Of a stretch of 64,000 nucleotides of DNA, positions 1-7,680 are shown one piece after another. Source of the DNA: Heliomarina sp018223035 (GTDB lineage Bacteria > Pseudomonadota > Alphaproteobacteria > Rhodobacterales > Rhodobacteraceae); assembly GCA_018223035.1 (NCBI GenBank), contig JAAEZD010000001.1, positions 124,001 through 188,000 on the forward strand, written 5' to 3'. The translations under genes and the position numbers were made by a program. The notes beneath the pieces are model-generated. The model had not been told where the DNA came from. It searched no databases and worked only from the letters and a program-made list of their open reading frames with translations. Position 1 is the stretch's first letter. The number at the start of each line of letters is the position of its first letter.

Positions 1-1427
1 TCGGCCTCCCCCTGTACCCGGCCCGACGCGGTCAGCCGGTTCACCGCACACCAGGCGGTAAACAGCGGCGCAAGCGGCGTGATCGGCGCATCCGAATGTA
101 TCGCCATCGGCACGCCAGACGCCAGCGCCGTGCGGCAGGCGTTCATCCGCTCCGCCCGTTCCGGCCCGACTGTCAGATTGTAATGCGCGTCCCCCCAGTA
201 GAAATGATGGTTCGCAAACAGGTTCACGCACATGCCCAGCGCCGCGATCTTGCTGAACTGCGCCGCATCCGCAAGCTGACAATGCTGCAAGGTGAATCGG
301 TGATCGCGACGTGGATGGCGCGCCAGCGCCGCCTCCATCTTCTCCAGCGCAAGCTCCGTCGCCTGATCGCCATTGGTATGGGTGTGGATCTGCACCCCGG
401 CTTCCAGCGCGCGCTCGTAAATATCTTCCATCTGCTCGGGCGCGATATACCACATCCCGTTCGACGCGCCGTTGTAATAGCCCGGCCAGCGCATCCGCGC
501 CGAAAACCCTTGGATCGAGCCATCTGCCACCACCTTGATCCGCCCCATCCGCAGACGGTCCGTGGACATGTCGCGCAGCCGAACCACCTCGGCCACCAGA
601 TCGGCAGGCGACAGCCCCATGAAATAACGCAAGGGCACGACCCGCGCCGGAAAGCCGACTTCCCCGGTGACCCGCAGCATCATCTCGACCGCCTCCGGCG
701 ACAGCCCGGCGGCCAGATCGGTCACGGTGGTCACCCCCTGCCGAACGCAAAGCTTCGCAAAGGCGCGCAAGCCCGGTTCGTCGCAATCGGTCAGCGCCTG
801 CGCATACCCTACATGCGCCCCGACCTGCCCCATCACCTCGGGCCCCTTCAGCTCCCCTGTGGGATAGCCGTCCTCGCCCAGCGGAATGCCGGGATGCTCG
901 ATGCCCTGCCGCATCAGCCCGGCGAGTTCCAGCGCGCGGGTGTTCACGTTCATGATATGGACCGAGGCATGCAGCACACCAATGGGGCGCGTCGCCGATA
1001 CCGCATCCAGCTGCGCGCGATTGACCCGCTGGTTGTCCATGTAGATCGGATCGAACTGCCACGCCGACAGGGGGACATCCGGATCGCTCAGCGCCGCCTC
1101 GGCCTCGGTCAGCCGCGCCAAAACCGCGTCGATGGATGTCAGCCCCGGCCAGACCGTCCCATCCGGGTCCATCCGGTCAAAATAGCCCACGTAGACTTTG
1201 CCCCAGAGCGTGCCTTCCATCGTATGCGCATGCCCCTCGACCATGCCGGGCATCAGCACCTTGTCGGCAAAGCGCGCGTCAAGCTCATAGGCGCCCCAGC
1301 CCTCCAGCTCTTCCAGCGTGCCCGCACCAAGGATGCGCCCGTCACGCACGGCCACGTGGCTCGCCTCGGGCCGCGCGGGGTTCATCGTGATGATTTTGCG
1401 CGCCGGATAGATTGTTATGTCTGACAT
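1..1427 (-). CDS. YtcJ-like amidohydrolase, 3' end cut by window edge
   Basis: Reading the minus strand from an ATG at 1427 gives an uninterrupted frame of about 475 codons that runs off base 1, so the C-terminus is missing. The protein starts MSDITIYPARKII and has the amidohydrolase metal motif GHAH near residue 70 (in MPGMVEGHAH), a later TLQHCQ histidine and an HSDAP segment close to the edge, which are the expected zinc ligands of the Amidohydrolase_3/YtcJ group. The family hydrolyses C-N bonds of varied amides; no substrate can be read from the sequence. It has no signal peptide, so it is probably cytosolic. No gene stands directly upstream on the same strand, so it starts its own transcript from the 541-bp gap to the right. 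The long open frame antisense to it is a GC-driven shadow. Confidence 0.85.
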   Translation of the reverse strand, partial: MSDITIYPARKIITMNPARPEASHVAVRDGRILGAGTLEELEGWGAYELDARFADKVLMPGMVEGHAHTMEGTLWGKVYVGYFDRMDPDGTVWPGLTSIDAVLARLTEAEAALSDPDVPLSAWQFDPIYMDNQRVNRAQLDAVSATRPIGVLHASVHIMNVNTRALELAGLMRQGIEHPGIPLGEDGYPTGELKGPEVMGQVGAHVGYAQALTDCDEPGLRAFAKLCVRQGVTTVTDLAAGLSPEAVEMMLRVTGEVGFPARVVPLRYFMGLSPADLVAEVVRLRDMSTDRLRMGRIKVVADGSIQGFSARMRWPGYYNGASNGMWYIAPEQMEDIYERALEAGVQIHTHTNGDQATELALEKMEAALARHPRRDHRFTLQHCQLADAAQFSKIAALGMCVNLFANHHFYWGDAHYNLTVGPERAERMNACRTALASGVPMAIHSDAPITPLAPLFTAWCAVNRLTASGRVQGEA

Positions 1428-1968
1428 GTCGCTGTCCCCTCAGGTATTCCCTCGCGCCGAACCTAGGCGAATTCCTCACGCGCTGGAAACCGCAAAGGCC
1501 TGCGCAATGCGCGGAAAAAAGACACATGCTGCGGCTCTGATCACCGTCAACGACAACGGCTTTCGCCCGTGCGCTCAGGAAATGTTTCACTAACCTTGTT
1601 CCGGCATCTTGCCCGGTTGCCCACAAGACCCAAGCAACGCGCTCCGGAACGATTTTCCCGCTGAGGTGCACGCGCCGATGCACGGGGGGTGTACAGGGGG
1701 TGTACAGCCTGTGCCTCCCCTGTGGACTGACCGCAATCGCACCAAAATGGACGCAAGCGAATGGAAATAAAGCATATAAAACTCACCGAGTTGCCGCCCG
1801 CCACGCAAAGACAACACAACTCCGCTGAAAAAATCGCTGCACTGCGAACCGCAGTACAACCGCAGTCCGCACCGCCCGCGCGACCGGCCCTCGAAACGGC
1901 AAAAGGGGAACTTTTCCCCCCATTACACGTAAACGAATGGTGAACCGGGTATCAATGAAAGCAAAAAT
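1428..1968. other. 541-bp divergent intergenic region
   Basis: No convincing gene lies here. The region separates the divergent amidohydrolase (minus) and FAD-binding protein (plus) genes and should carry both promoters. It holds an 11-bp tandem repeat (1685-1706) and an AT-rich stretch around 1750-1800 with a TATAAA-like element, the only AT-rich DNA nearby. Short open frames on both strands have no codon bias or recognisable motif. Confidence 0.6.
1685..1706. repeat. 11-bp tandem repeat with TGTACA palindromes
   Basis: The unit GGGGGTGTACA occurs twice in direct succession (1685-1695 and 1696-1706). Each copy contains the palindrome TGTACA, so two palindromic half-turn sites are phased about one helical turn apart. 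This is the geometry of a cooperative operator, but no regulator gene lies next to it and its role is inference only. Confidence 0.5.
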
Positions 1969-3624
1969 ATGAAAACCGACCACCCCGCCCTGCGCATCGC
2001 GGTCATCGGCGCAGGCCCTCGCAGCCTTGGCGCACTCGAAGCCCTTGCCGCCGACCTGCGCGAGGAACAGCGCGCGGTGCAGATCGACACGTTCGACCCA
2101 TTCCCGGCCAATGCCGCCGGCCCGAATTTCGACCCCGAGGAAAGCCCGCTCTGCCTGCTGAACACGGCCATGCGCGACATCGACATCCGCGCGCCGCAAA
2201 GCTCCAACTGTGGAGCGTTCGCCGACTGGCTCGCCCATGATCCCGACCCTGACAGCTTTCCGCTCCGTGCCGATCTGGGGCGCTATCTCGAAGCGCGACA
2301 CAGCGATCTCGCCGCACAGGGCCACCCGACGATCACCCGTGTCTTTGGCCGGGCGGACGACCTGCGCCCCAATGGCGACGGATGGGAAATCAGTCTTCAC
2401 GGCCAATGGCTTGGCCCCTATCACGAAGTTCTACTGACGCCCGGACAACCCGCCAGCAACCCCGACGACCAGCTCTCCGATTGGCAGAACCACGCCGCAC
2501 GAAGCGGGGCGATTCTCGCCAATGCCTACCCCGCCCGCAACCTCGCTCGCGCGGCCGAACAATGGGGCGACAAGACCGTCGCGATCCGTGGCATGGGCCT
2601 CTCGGTCTTCGACGTTCTGCGGGTGCTGACGATAGGACTCGGCGGGCGTTTCGAGCATGGTAAATACATCGCCTCGGGCCGTGAACCAGCCCGCATCCTG
2701 CCGTTTTCGCTCGACGGAAAACCGCCCTTCCCCAAGCCCGAGACCGGCGAGCTCGACGCGCGCTTCACCCCGCCGAAAGCGGATACCGAAGCCTTCTGCA
2801 AGGCGATGGCACAAGCTTCAGGCGCCGCCCCCGACAAGGCGAGAGAACTGCTCAACGCGGGGATCATCCCCGCCGTCCGGCATGTCCTCGACCAGCACGC
2901 CGTGACCGTATCCGATAAGGACATCGCCGACTGGCTGGCCAAGGAATGGGACGATCCCGGGTCGCAATCTTCGGACGGCCCGCGTGAGACCCTTCAGGCG
3001 GGCATTGAGCTCGCCTCGGGCCAGCGCGCCCCCGATATCGGCTTTGCCTTTGGGCAGATCTGGCGCAAGTGGCAGGACGAGATCCGTGCCGCCTATAACC
3101 CCGTAGAGACGCACCCGGACACGGCCGCGAAAATCGTCGGTTTCGACGAGGGACTCAAACGCTATTCCTACGGTCAGCCAATCAGCTCGGCGCGCGAAAT
3201 GGAGGCGCTGATCGAGGCCGGAATCGTCGATCTTGGCCATGCAGCCGACCCGCAAATCGACCTCACCCCGTCAGGCTGGCAGCTGACCTCGGGTGACCGG
3301 CAAACCGAGGTCTCGGTCATGGTGGACTCTGTCCTGCCCTCGCCCAATCTGTCGATCACCACCGATCCGCTGATCTGCGGACTCATGGAAAATGGCAAGC
3401 TGACTGAAATCGCCAAGGGCATGGGCGCCCGCACCGCACCCGACGGCACCGTGATCGACGTCGACGGCATTTCTATCCCGCATCTCTGCCTTCTGGGCCG
3501 GATGTCGCTGGGCAGCGTGATCGCGGCGGATTCCCTGCACGACTGCTTTGGCGAGGCCGCCAACCGCTGGGCCAGAGGCGTAGCCGAGCGATTGAAACAG
3601 AAATCGGACAAAGAACCGGCATGA
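1969..3624 (+). CDS. FAD/NAD(P)-binding protein (NAD_binding_9 type)
   Basis: A 551-residue protein with an N-terminal dinucleotide-binding motif (RIAVIGAGPRSLG, residues about 9-21), followed by the GPNFDPEES and LLNTAMRDID segments typical of the FAD-NAD(P)-binding family PF13454. The family is found in bacterial secondary metabolism and in many uncharacterised settings; the reaction is not known here. The ATG at 1969 is chosen because an earlier ATG at 1954 runs into a stop after five codons. The ribosome site is weak. The gene is alone on its strand and converges on the ProVWX operon, from which it is separated by a terminator hairpin. Confidence 0.8.
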   Translation: MKTDHPALRIAVIGAGPRSLGALEALAADLREEQRAVQIDTFDPFPANAAGPNFDPEESPLCLLNTAMRDIDIRAPQSSNCGAFADWLAHDPDPDSFPLRADLGRYLEARHSDLAAQGHPTITRVFGRADDLRPNGDGWEISLHGQWLGPYHEVLLTPGQPASNPDDQLSDWQNHAARSGAILANAYPARNLARAAEQWGDKTVAIRGMGLSVFDVLRVLTIGLGGRFEHGKYIASGREPARILPFSLDGKPPFPKPETGELDARFTPPKADTEAFCKAMAQASGAAPDKARELLNAGIIPAVRHVLDQHAVTVSDKDIADWLAKEWDDPGSQSSDGPRETLQAGIELASGQRAPDIGFAFGQIWRKWQDEIRAAYNPVETHPDTAAKIVGFDEGLKRYSYGQPISSAREMEALIEAGIVDLGHAADPQIDLTPSGWQLTSGDRQTEVSVMVDSVLPSPNLSITTDPLICGLMENGKLTEIAKGMGARTAPDGTVIDVDGISIPHLCLLGRMSLGSVIAADSLHDCFGEAANRWARGVAERLKQKSDKEPA

Positions 3625-3654
3625 AAAAACCGGGCCGCGACAGGCGCGGCCCGG
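3623..3654 (-). terminator. Rho-independent terminator of proVWX
   Basis: A 10-bp perfect stem (CCGGGCCGCG / CGCGGCCCGG) with a 5-nt loop lies at 3630-3654. Read on the minus strand it is followed at once by a run of six T residues. It sits 20 bp past the proX stop codon. The plus strand lacks a T run, so it works mainly for the minus-strand operon. Confidence 0.85.
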
Positions 3655-3674
3655 ACCGTCATTCTATAAATGGC

Positions 3675-4700
3675 TTACTCGCCCGCGGCAGCCTTTGCCG
3701 TTTCAAGCCAGCCCTCATAAGTCTCGCGGTTCTCTTCGATCCAGGTGGCGGCGATGCGCTCGATGGCACGGTCGGAGTTGTCTTCCTTCATTGCACCTTC
3801 CCAATTCGACCACGTCTGAAGCGGCCATTGAACGGTGGAAACCAGCGTTTCGACAACCGGGTTCTCGGCAAGGAAGTCACGGTTCGCGGCGATCTCCCAG
3901 TTCCACGAACCGGTCGCCATGCGGCAGGACGGCGCGTCCCCGGCACAGCCAACGACACCCTCGACCACGTGGCCGTTCGGCACGCTCACGCTCTCGGGCG
4001 CGGAATCGCGCGGGATCGGCAGCCAGACCACGTCTTCGCCCGGCACCAGAACCTGCGTCACGAAGGACGGGCTCCACGTGTAGAACAGGATCGGCTCGCC
4101 CTGACGATAGCGGCTGAAGGTTTCGGCCAGCAGCGGTTCATACTTGGCGCGCACCGACTGGACCGTGTCCATCAGGCCGAAATCCTCAAGCTGGTAGTCC
4201 ACCACGTCACCGCAGCTCCAGCCCGGGTCGCAGTTCATGAGGTTCGCTTTGCCATCGCCGTCCGAGTCGAACAGCGCCGCGATTTCGGGGTCTTTCAACT
4301 GGCTGACATCGGTAATGCCGTATTCCTCGGCGGTCGCCTTGTCGATCATGTAGCCGTTGATGCCACCACCCTCGATGGTGCCTTCGCCCAGCAGCGCGAC
4401 ATCGTCCTCGACGGTGACATATTGCAGCTGGCGCTGGGGCATGTTCACGTCGCCCGAGACATCCAGATCGCCCTGCATCGCCGCCTGAAGGAAGGCCGCA
4501 GTGCCGACAGTGGTCAGTTCCACGTCATAACCAAGATCGGTCAGCGCCTGCATCAGGATCGCGTCCTGAATGTATTGCGCACCAAGGCTGTCACTGCGCG
4601 AAAAGCGCACCGTTGTGCCTTCGCCCGGCAAGGACTGGGCAAGGACAGGGGCGGCAGCCATGCAGGCCGCGCCAAGGGATAAGAGGAATTTCCGTTTCAT
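3675..4700 (-). CDS. proX: Glycine betaine/proline-type ABC transporter substrate-binding protein
   Basis: A 341-residue periplasmic binding protein of the OpuAC/ProX family and last gene of a proV-proW-proX operon. It starts with a Sec signal peptide (MKRKFLLSLG to VLAQS). The start at 4700 is preferred over a frame extension to 4784 because AAGGAG lies 9 nt upstream and the extension is not signal-like. The many Trp residues (WSCGD, YTWSPSF, WNWEIA, WPLQTWSNWEG) fit the aromatic cage that binds quaternary ammonium groups in this family. The predicted job is to deliver betaine-like osmolytes to ProW/ProV. The exact ligand (glycine betaine, proline betaine, choline) cannot be read from sequence. 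Confidence 0.9.
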   Translation of the reverse strand: MKRKFLLSLGAACMAAAPVLAQSLPGEGTTVRFSRSDSLGAQYIQDAILMQALTDLGYDVELTTVGTAAFLQAAMQGDLDVSGDVNMPQRQLQYVTVEDDVALLGEGTIEGGGINGYMIDKATAEEYGITDVSQLKDPEIAALFDSDGDGKANLMNCDPGWSCGDVVDYQLEDFGLMDTVQSVRAKYEPLLAETFSRYRQGEPILFYTWSPSFVTQVLVPGEDVVWLPIPRDSAPESVSVPNGHVVEGVVGCAGDAPSCRMATGSWNWEIAANRDFLAENPVVETLVSTVQWPLQTWSNWEGAMKEDNSDRAIERIAATWIEENRETYEGWLETAKAAAGE

Positions 4701-4795
4701 TTCATGGTTCTCCTTCTGTTGGTTCGATGCGGCCATGGAGGGACGCGGCCGCTTTTCTTCCCTGCCGCCGATGCGGCAGGGCATTTGGTTTTCCG

Positions 4796-5743
4796 TTAGT
4801 TCTTGCTGTCGGCAGGCGTGGCTGTCGCGGTGTCCGCACCCCGGGACCTGCCGCCCATGATCATCCGCCCGGCCCCGGCAAGGCGGGCCAAGGGCGAGGC
4901 TTTCTTGGGATCACGCTCGGCCACGGCCTGCGTCAGCCGGTCGAGGATGATCGCCATCAGCACGATGCCGATGCCCCCGATCGCGGCGCGGCCCACGTCA
5001 AGCCGGCCAAGCCCCTGAAGCACCACTAGCCCCAGACCTTCGGCCCCGATCATCGCAACGATCACCGACATCACCATCGCCATCAGAACCGTCTGGTTAA
5101 GACCGCCAAGGATGGTCGGCAGCGCCTGCGGCAACTGGATCTCCCAAAGCAGCTGTCGATCCGTCGCGCCAAAGGCGATCCCTGCCTCGATCAGCTCACG
5201 GTCGACGCCGCGGATGCCGATATTGGTGAACCGGATCAGCGGCGGCACGGCAACCACGATCACCGCCACAGCGCCCGGCACGGTGCCAACGCCGAACAGC
5301 ATCACCACCGGGATCAGATAGACAAAGCTGGGCGTGGTCTGCATCACGTCAAGGATCGGTCGTACGATGCGCCATGCCTTATCGCTGCGGGCACAAAGGA
5401 TCCCGATGGGAATACCGATGATCACACAGATCACGATGGCCGTCGCGATCAGTGCCAGCGTCGTCATCGTCGGCTCCCAGATGCCAAGCAGCAGGATCAC
5501 GAAGAGAGCCACGACAGTGAAAATCCCGGTACGTCGTCCCGCCAGCCACAGAGAGAGCAGCGCAAAGATCAGGATGAACAGCAGCGGCGGCGTTGCCTGC
5601 AAGCCGCCTTCAATCAGGTTAAGAAGCTCGTCAATCGGCCAGCGCACGGTACGAAAGGCCGGACGGAAATGCAGGGCGATCCATTCGATGGCGGTCTGAA
5701 TCCACCGGTCGAGCGGGATGTAAACGGTATCGGCATCAAGCAT
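4796..5743 (-). CDS. proW: Glycine betaine/proline-type ABC transporter permease
   Basis: A 315-residue inner-membrane permease with several hydrophobic segments and the binding-protein-dependent transport EAA loop (around ELIEAGIAFGATDRQ). The start is taken at the ATG at 5743, which overlaps the proV stop by 8 nt, rather than at an upstream in-frame codon inside proV; the overlap indicates translational coupling. A 95-bp gap with an AAGGAG site separates it from proX. With ProV and ProX it forms a complete osmolyte importer. Confidence 0.9.
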   Translation of the reverse strand: MLDADTVYIPLDRWIQTAIEWIALHFRPAFRTVRWPIDELLNLIEGGLQATPPLLFILIFALLSLWLAGRRTGIFTVVALFVILLLGIWEPTMTTLALIATAIVICVIIGIPIGILCARSDKAWRIVRPILDVMQTTPSFVYLIPVVMLFGVGTVPGAVAVIVVAVPPLIRFTNIGIRGVDRELIEAGIAFGATDRQLLWEIQLPQALPTILGGLNQTVLMAMVMSVIVAMIGAEGLGLVVLQGLGRLDVGRAAIGGIGIVLMAIILDRLTQAVAERDPKKASPLARLAGAGRMIMGGRSRGADTATATPADSKN

Positions 5744-6863
5744 GAGCGCGGCCTTTATTCTGGGGTTCCGACGTACCGGCGATCCCCGCAAGCAACGCGG
5801 ATTCCGTAATTTTCCCTTGGAAACGACCGCTATCGTCGACGACGGCCACCGGGCCTTTGCGACCGGCCGCCTTGGCCGCGATGTCCAGTAGCACTGTGTC
5901 CGGGCTGACGCTGATGAAATCCGGTGACGGCGGATCGCTCTCGGCCCCGCGCCAGCCGGTCACCCGCCCGTCGCCATCGATGACGAAACCGGCCCCGCCC
6001 GGATGATCGACAGGCTCCGCCGTCATCACCGAACTTGCATCGAAGAGCCGCGCCCGGTCGACGTTTCGGGTAAAGGCGGCAACATATTCATGCTGCGGAT
6101 CAAGCACGATCTCCTGCGGGGTGCCGTCACGGATCACCGCGCCATCGGCCATGATCGCGATCTTGCTTCCCAGCCGTAGCGCTTCCTGAAAATCATGGGT
6201 GATGAAAAGCACCGTCTTGTGCAGCGAATGCTGAAGCCGCAGCAATTCGTCCTGCATGTCGGTGCGGATCAGCGGATCGAGCGCGCTGAACGCCTCGTCC
6301 ATGATCAGCACATCCGCCTCGGTCGCCAGCGCCCGGGCCAGCCCGACCCGCTGGCGCATCCCGCCCGAAAGCTCTCCCGGCAGGTGCGACGCCCAGGGCG
6401 ACAGCCCGACGGTTTCGAGCATCTCGCCCGCCTTCCGGTAACGCTCGGCCTGCGGCACCTTGCGCAGCTTTAGGCCAAAGGACACGTTGTCGATCACCGT
6501 CTGGTTGGGCAGCAGGCCAAAGTTCTGAAACACCATCGACATGCGCCGACGACGGATTTCGCGCAGCGTGCTCTGGTCGCATTTGGTGATATCCTCGCCA
6601 TCCAGCAGGACGTGGCCCGCATCGGGTTCGAGGATACGATTGACGCAACGCGCCAGCGTGGATTTACCGGACCCCGAAAGGCCCATGATCACCGAGATCG
6701 ATCCCTTGGGGATGCTCAGCGATACGTTGTTTACCCCAAGAACCGCACCGGCTTCCTCCAGTATCTCGGCCTTGCTTTTGCCCTCGCGGACCAGCTTGAG
6801 CGCCTCTTGCGGATGGCTGCCGAAGATCTTGTACAGATCCCTGATTTCGATCCTGTTGGTCAC
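5736..6863 (-). CDS. proV: Glycine betaine/proline-type ABC transporter ATP-binding protein
   Basis: A 375-residue ATPase and first gene of proVWX. It shows the Walker A motif GLSGSGKST, the signature LSGGMRQR, Walker B VLIMDEAFSALD and the switch histidine in FITHDF. The N-terminal helical segment with KSKAEILEEAG is typical of ProV/OpuAA. The C-terminal 110 residues form a CBS-like pair, which in this family senses ionic strength or cyclic-di-AMP. It is transcribed divergently from the isochorismatase-like gene at 7023. Confidence 0.92.
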   Translation of the reverse strand: MTNRIEIRDLYKIFGSHPQEALKLVREGKSKAEILEEAGAVLGVNNVSLSIPKGSISVIMGLSGSGKSTLARCVNRILEPDAGHVLLDGEDITKCDQSTLREIRRRRMSMVFQNFGLLPNQTVIDNVSFGLKLRKVPQAERYRKAGEMLETVGLSPWASHLPGELSGGMRQRVGLARALATEADVLIMDEAFSALDPLIRTDMQDELLRLQHSLHKTVLFITHDFQEALRLGSKIAIMADGAVIRDGTPQEIVLDPQHEYVAAFTRNVDRARLFDASSVMTAEPVDHPGGAGFVIDGDGRVTGWRGAESDPPSPDFISVSPDTVLLDIAAKAAGRKGPVAVVDDSGRFQGKITESALLAGIAGTSEPQNKGRAHA

Positions 6864-6903
6864 GCTGCATTAACCCCTGTCAGTTCAGTTCATCGCGGAT
6901 ACT

Positions 6904-6918
6904 GCATTTGATTAATGC
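6904..6918. promoter_or_regulatory. Inverted repeat GCATT-N5-AATGC
   Basis: A perfect 5-bp inverted repeat with a 5-nt spacer lies 41 bp upstream of proV, inside the 159-bp divergent region shared with the 7-15 kb catabolic operon. Its position and symmetry suit an operator for either promoter. Assignment to the PucR-type regulator encoded at 7681 is a guess from proximity. Confidence 0.35.
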
Positions 6919-6954
6919 GAGGTGCGTCTTTTCTGTCTTCCTATGTTTCGAAGG

Positions 6955-6982
6955 AAAGCCGGTTGGTATTCTCCGGCTTTTT
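6955..6982 (+). terminator. Terminator-like hairpin in the leader of the Rut-like operon
   Basis: An 8-bp stem AAAGCCGG/CCGGCTTT with a 10-nt loop ends in TTTTT and lies 40 bp upstream of the first operon gene (start 7023). There is no plus-strand gene upstream for it to terminate, so if the promoter lies to its left it would act as a leader terminator or attenuator. The same arm sequence recurs in the terminator after tesA (29763). Confidence 0.5.
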
Positions 6983-7022
6983 GCACCATGATCCGCGTAG
7001 AATGCGCCGGTAGCGAGAACAG

Positions 7023-7676
7023 ATGACAACACCCCCAAACCCCCTGCCCCCGCTGCCTGATCCCGCCTTGATCGTGGTGGATATGCAGAACGACTTCGTC
7101 CATCCCGGCGCCCCGATGGAGGTCGCCGGTGCCCGCGAAATCCTGCCCGGTATGGGCCGGTTGATCACCGCCTTTCGCGCCGCACGCAGGCCCGTTGTTT
7201 TCCTGCGTTACATGGGGAACCGGCGCTATGATCACCTGGCCGAAAAGTTCGGCTGGATCTCCACGATGGCGCCCCCGGTGCGAGCCTGCGAACCCGGTCA
7301 TCTCCGTCGCTTTGCCGACGGAGTGGAACGCGACGGGTTTTCCATCGTCGAAAACCTTGCCCCGGCGGCGGGCGAGATCGTGATCGACAAGACCTATTAC
7401 AGCGGCTTTCACGAAACCGACCTGCACGCACGGTTACAGAAGGCCGGTGTTCATTCCTTGTGCATCACCGGCCTGATCACCGAGATGTGCGTCGAGGACA
7501 CCGCTCGTCACGCGGTCCATCACGGCTATCCGACAGTGATCCTGCAAGACCTTGTCGCCAGCAGCGATCCTCAGGCTGCGACTGCCGCACTGGCGGCGTT
7601 CGACAAGAACTTCGGCTGGGTCGCGAGGGCGGATGACATGGCGAAGAAGCTGCAAACACCGGTTGCCCGGGAATGA
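7023..7676 (+). CDS. Isochorismatase-family amidohydrolase, RutB-like
   Basis: A 217-residue cysteine hydrolase. The family triad is visible as Asp20 (VVDMQNDF), Lys123 (IDKTYYSGFH) and Cys156 (GLITEMCVE), together with the cis-peptide region preceding the Cys. Members close to this pattern include RutB (ureidoacrylate amidohydrolase) and N-carbamoyl or maleamate amidohydrolases; true isochorismatases act on a different substrate. It is the first gene of the 7.0-15.0 kb operon and ends 4 bp before the regulator gene. In that context it most likely hydrolyses an amide or carbamoyl bond in a ring-opened intermediate. Confidence 0.85.
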   Translation: MTTPPNPLPPLPDPALIVVDMQNDFVHPGAPMEVAGAREILPGMGRLITAFRAARRPVVFLRYMGNRRYDHLAEKFGWISTMAPPVRACEPGHLRRFADGVERDGFSIVENLAPAAGEIVIDKTYYSGFHETDLHARLQKAGVHSLCITGLITEMCVEDTARHAVHHGYPTVILQDLVASSDPQAATAALAAFDKNFGWVARADDMAKKLQTPVARE

Positions 7677-7680
7677 CAGG

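Noticed and set aside
96..1424. 442-codon open frame on the plus strand
   Set aside because: It is antisense to the amidohydrolase, whose minus-strand frame has clear family motifs. The plus-strand protein is Arg/His/Pro-rich with no domain, typical of GC-rich shadow frames.
3621..4682. 353-codon plus-strand frame opposite proX
   Set aside because: proX has a signal peptide, ribosome site and operon context; the antisense frame has none.
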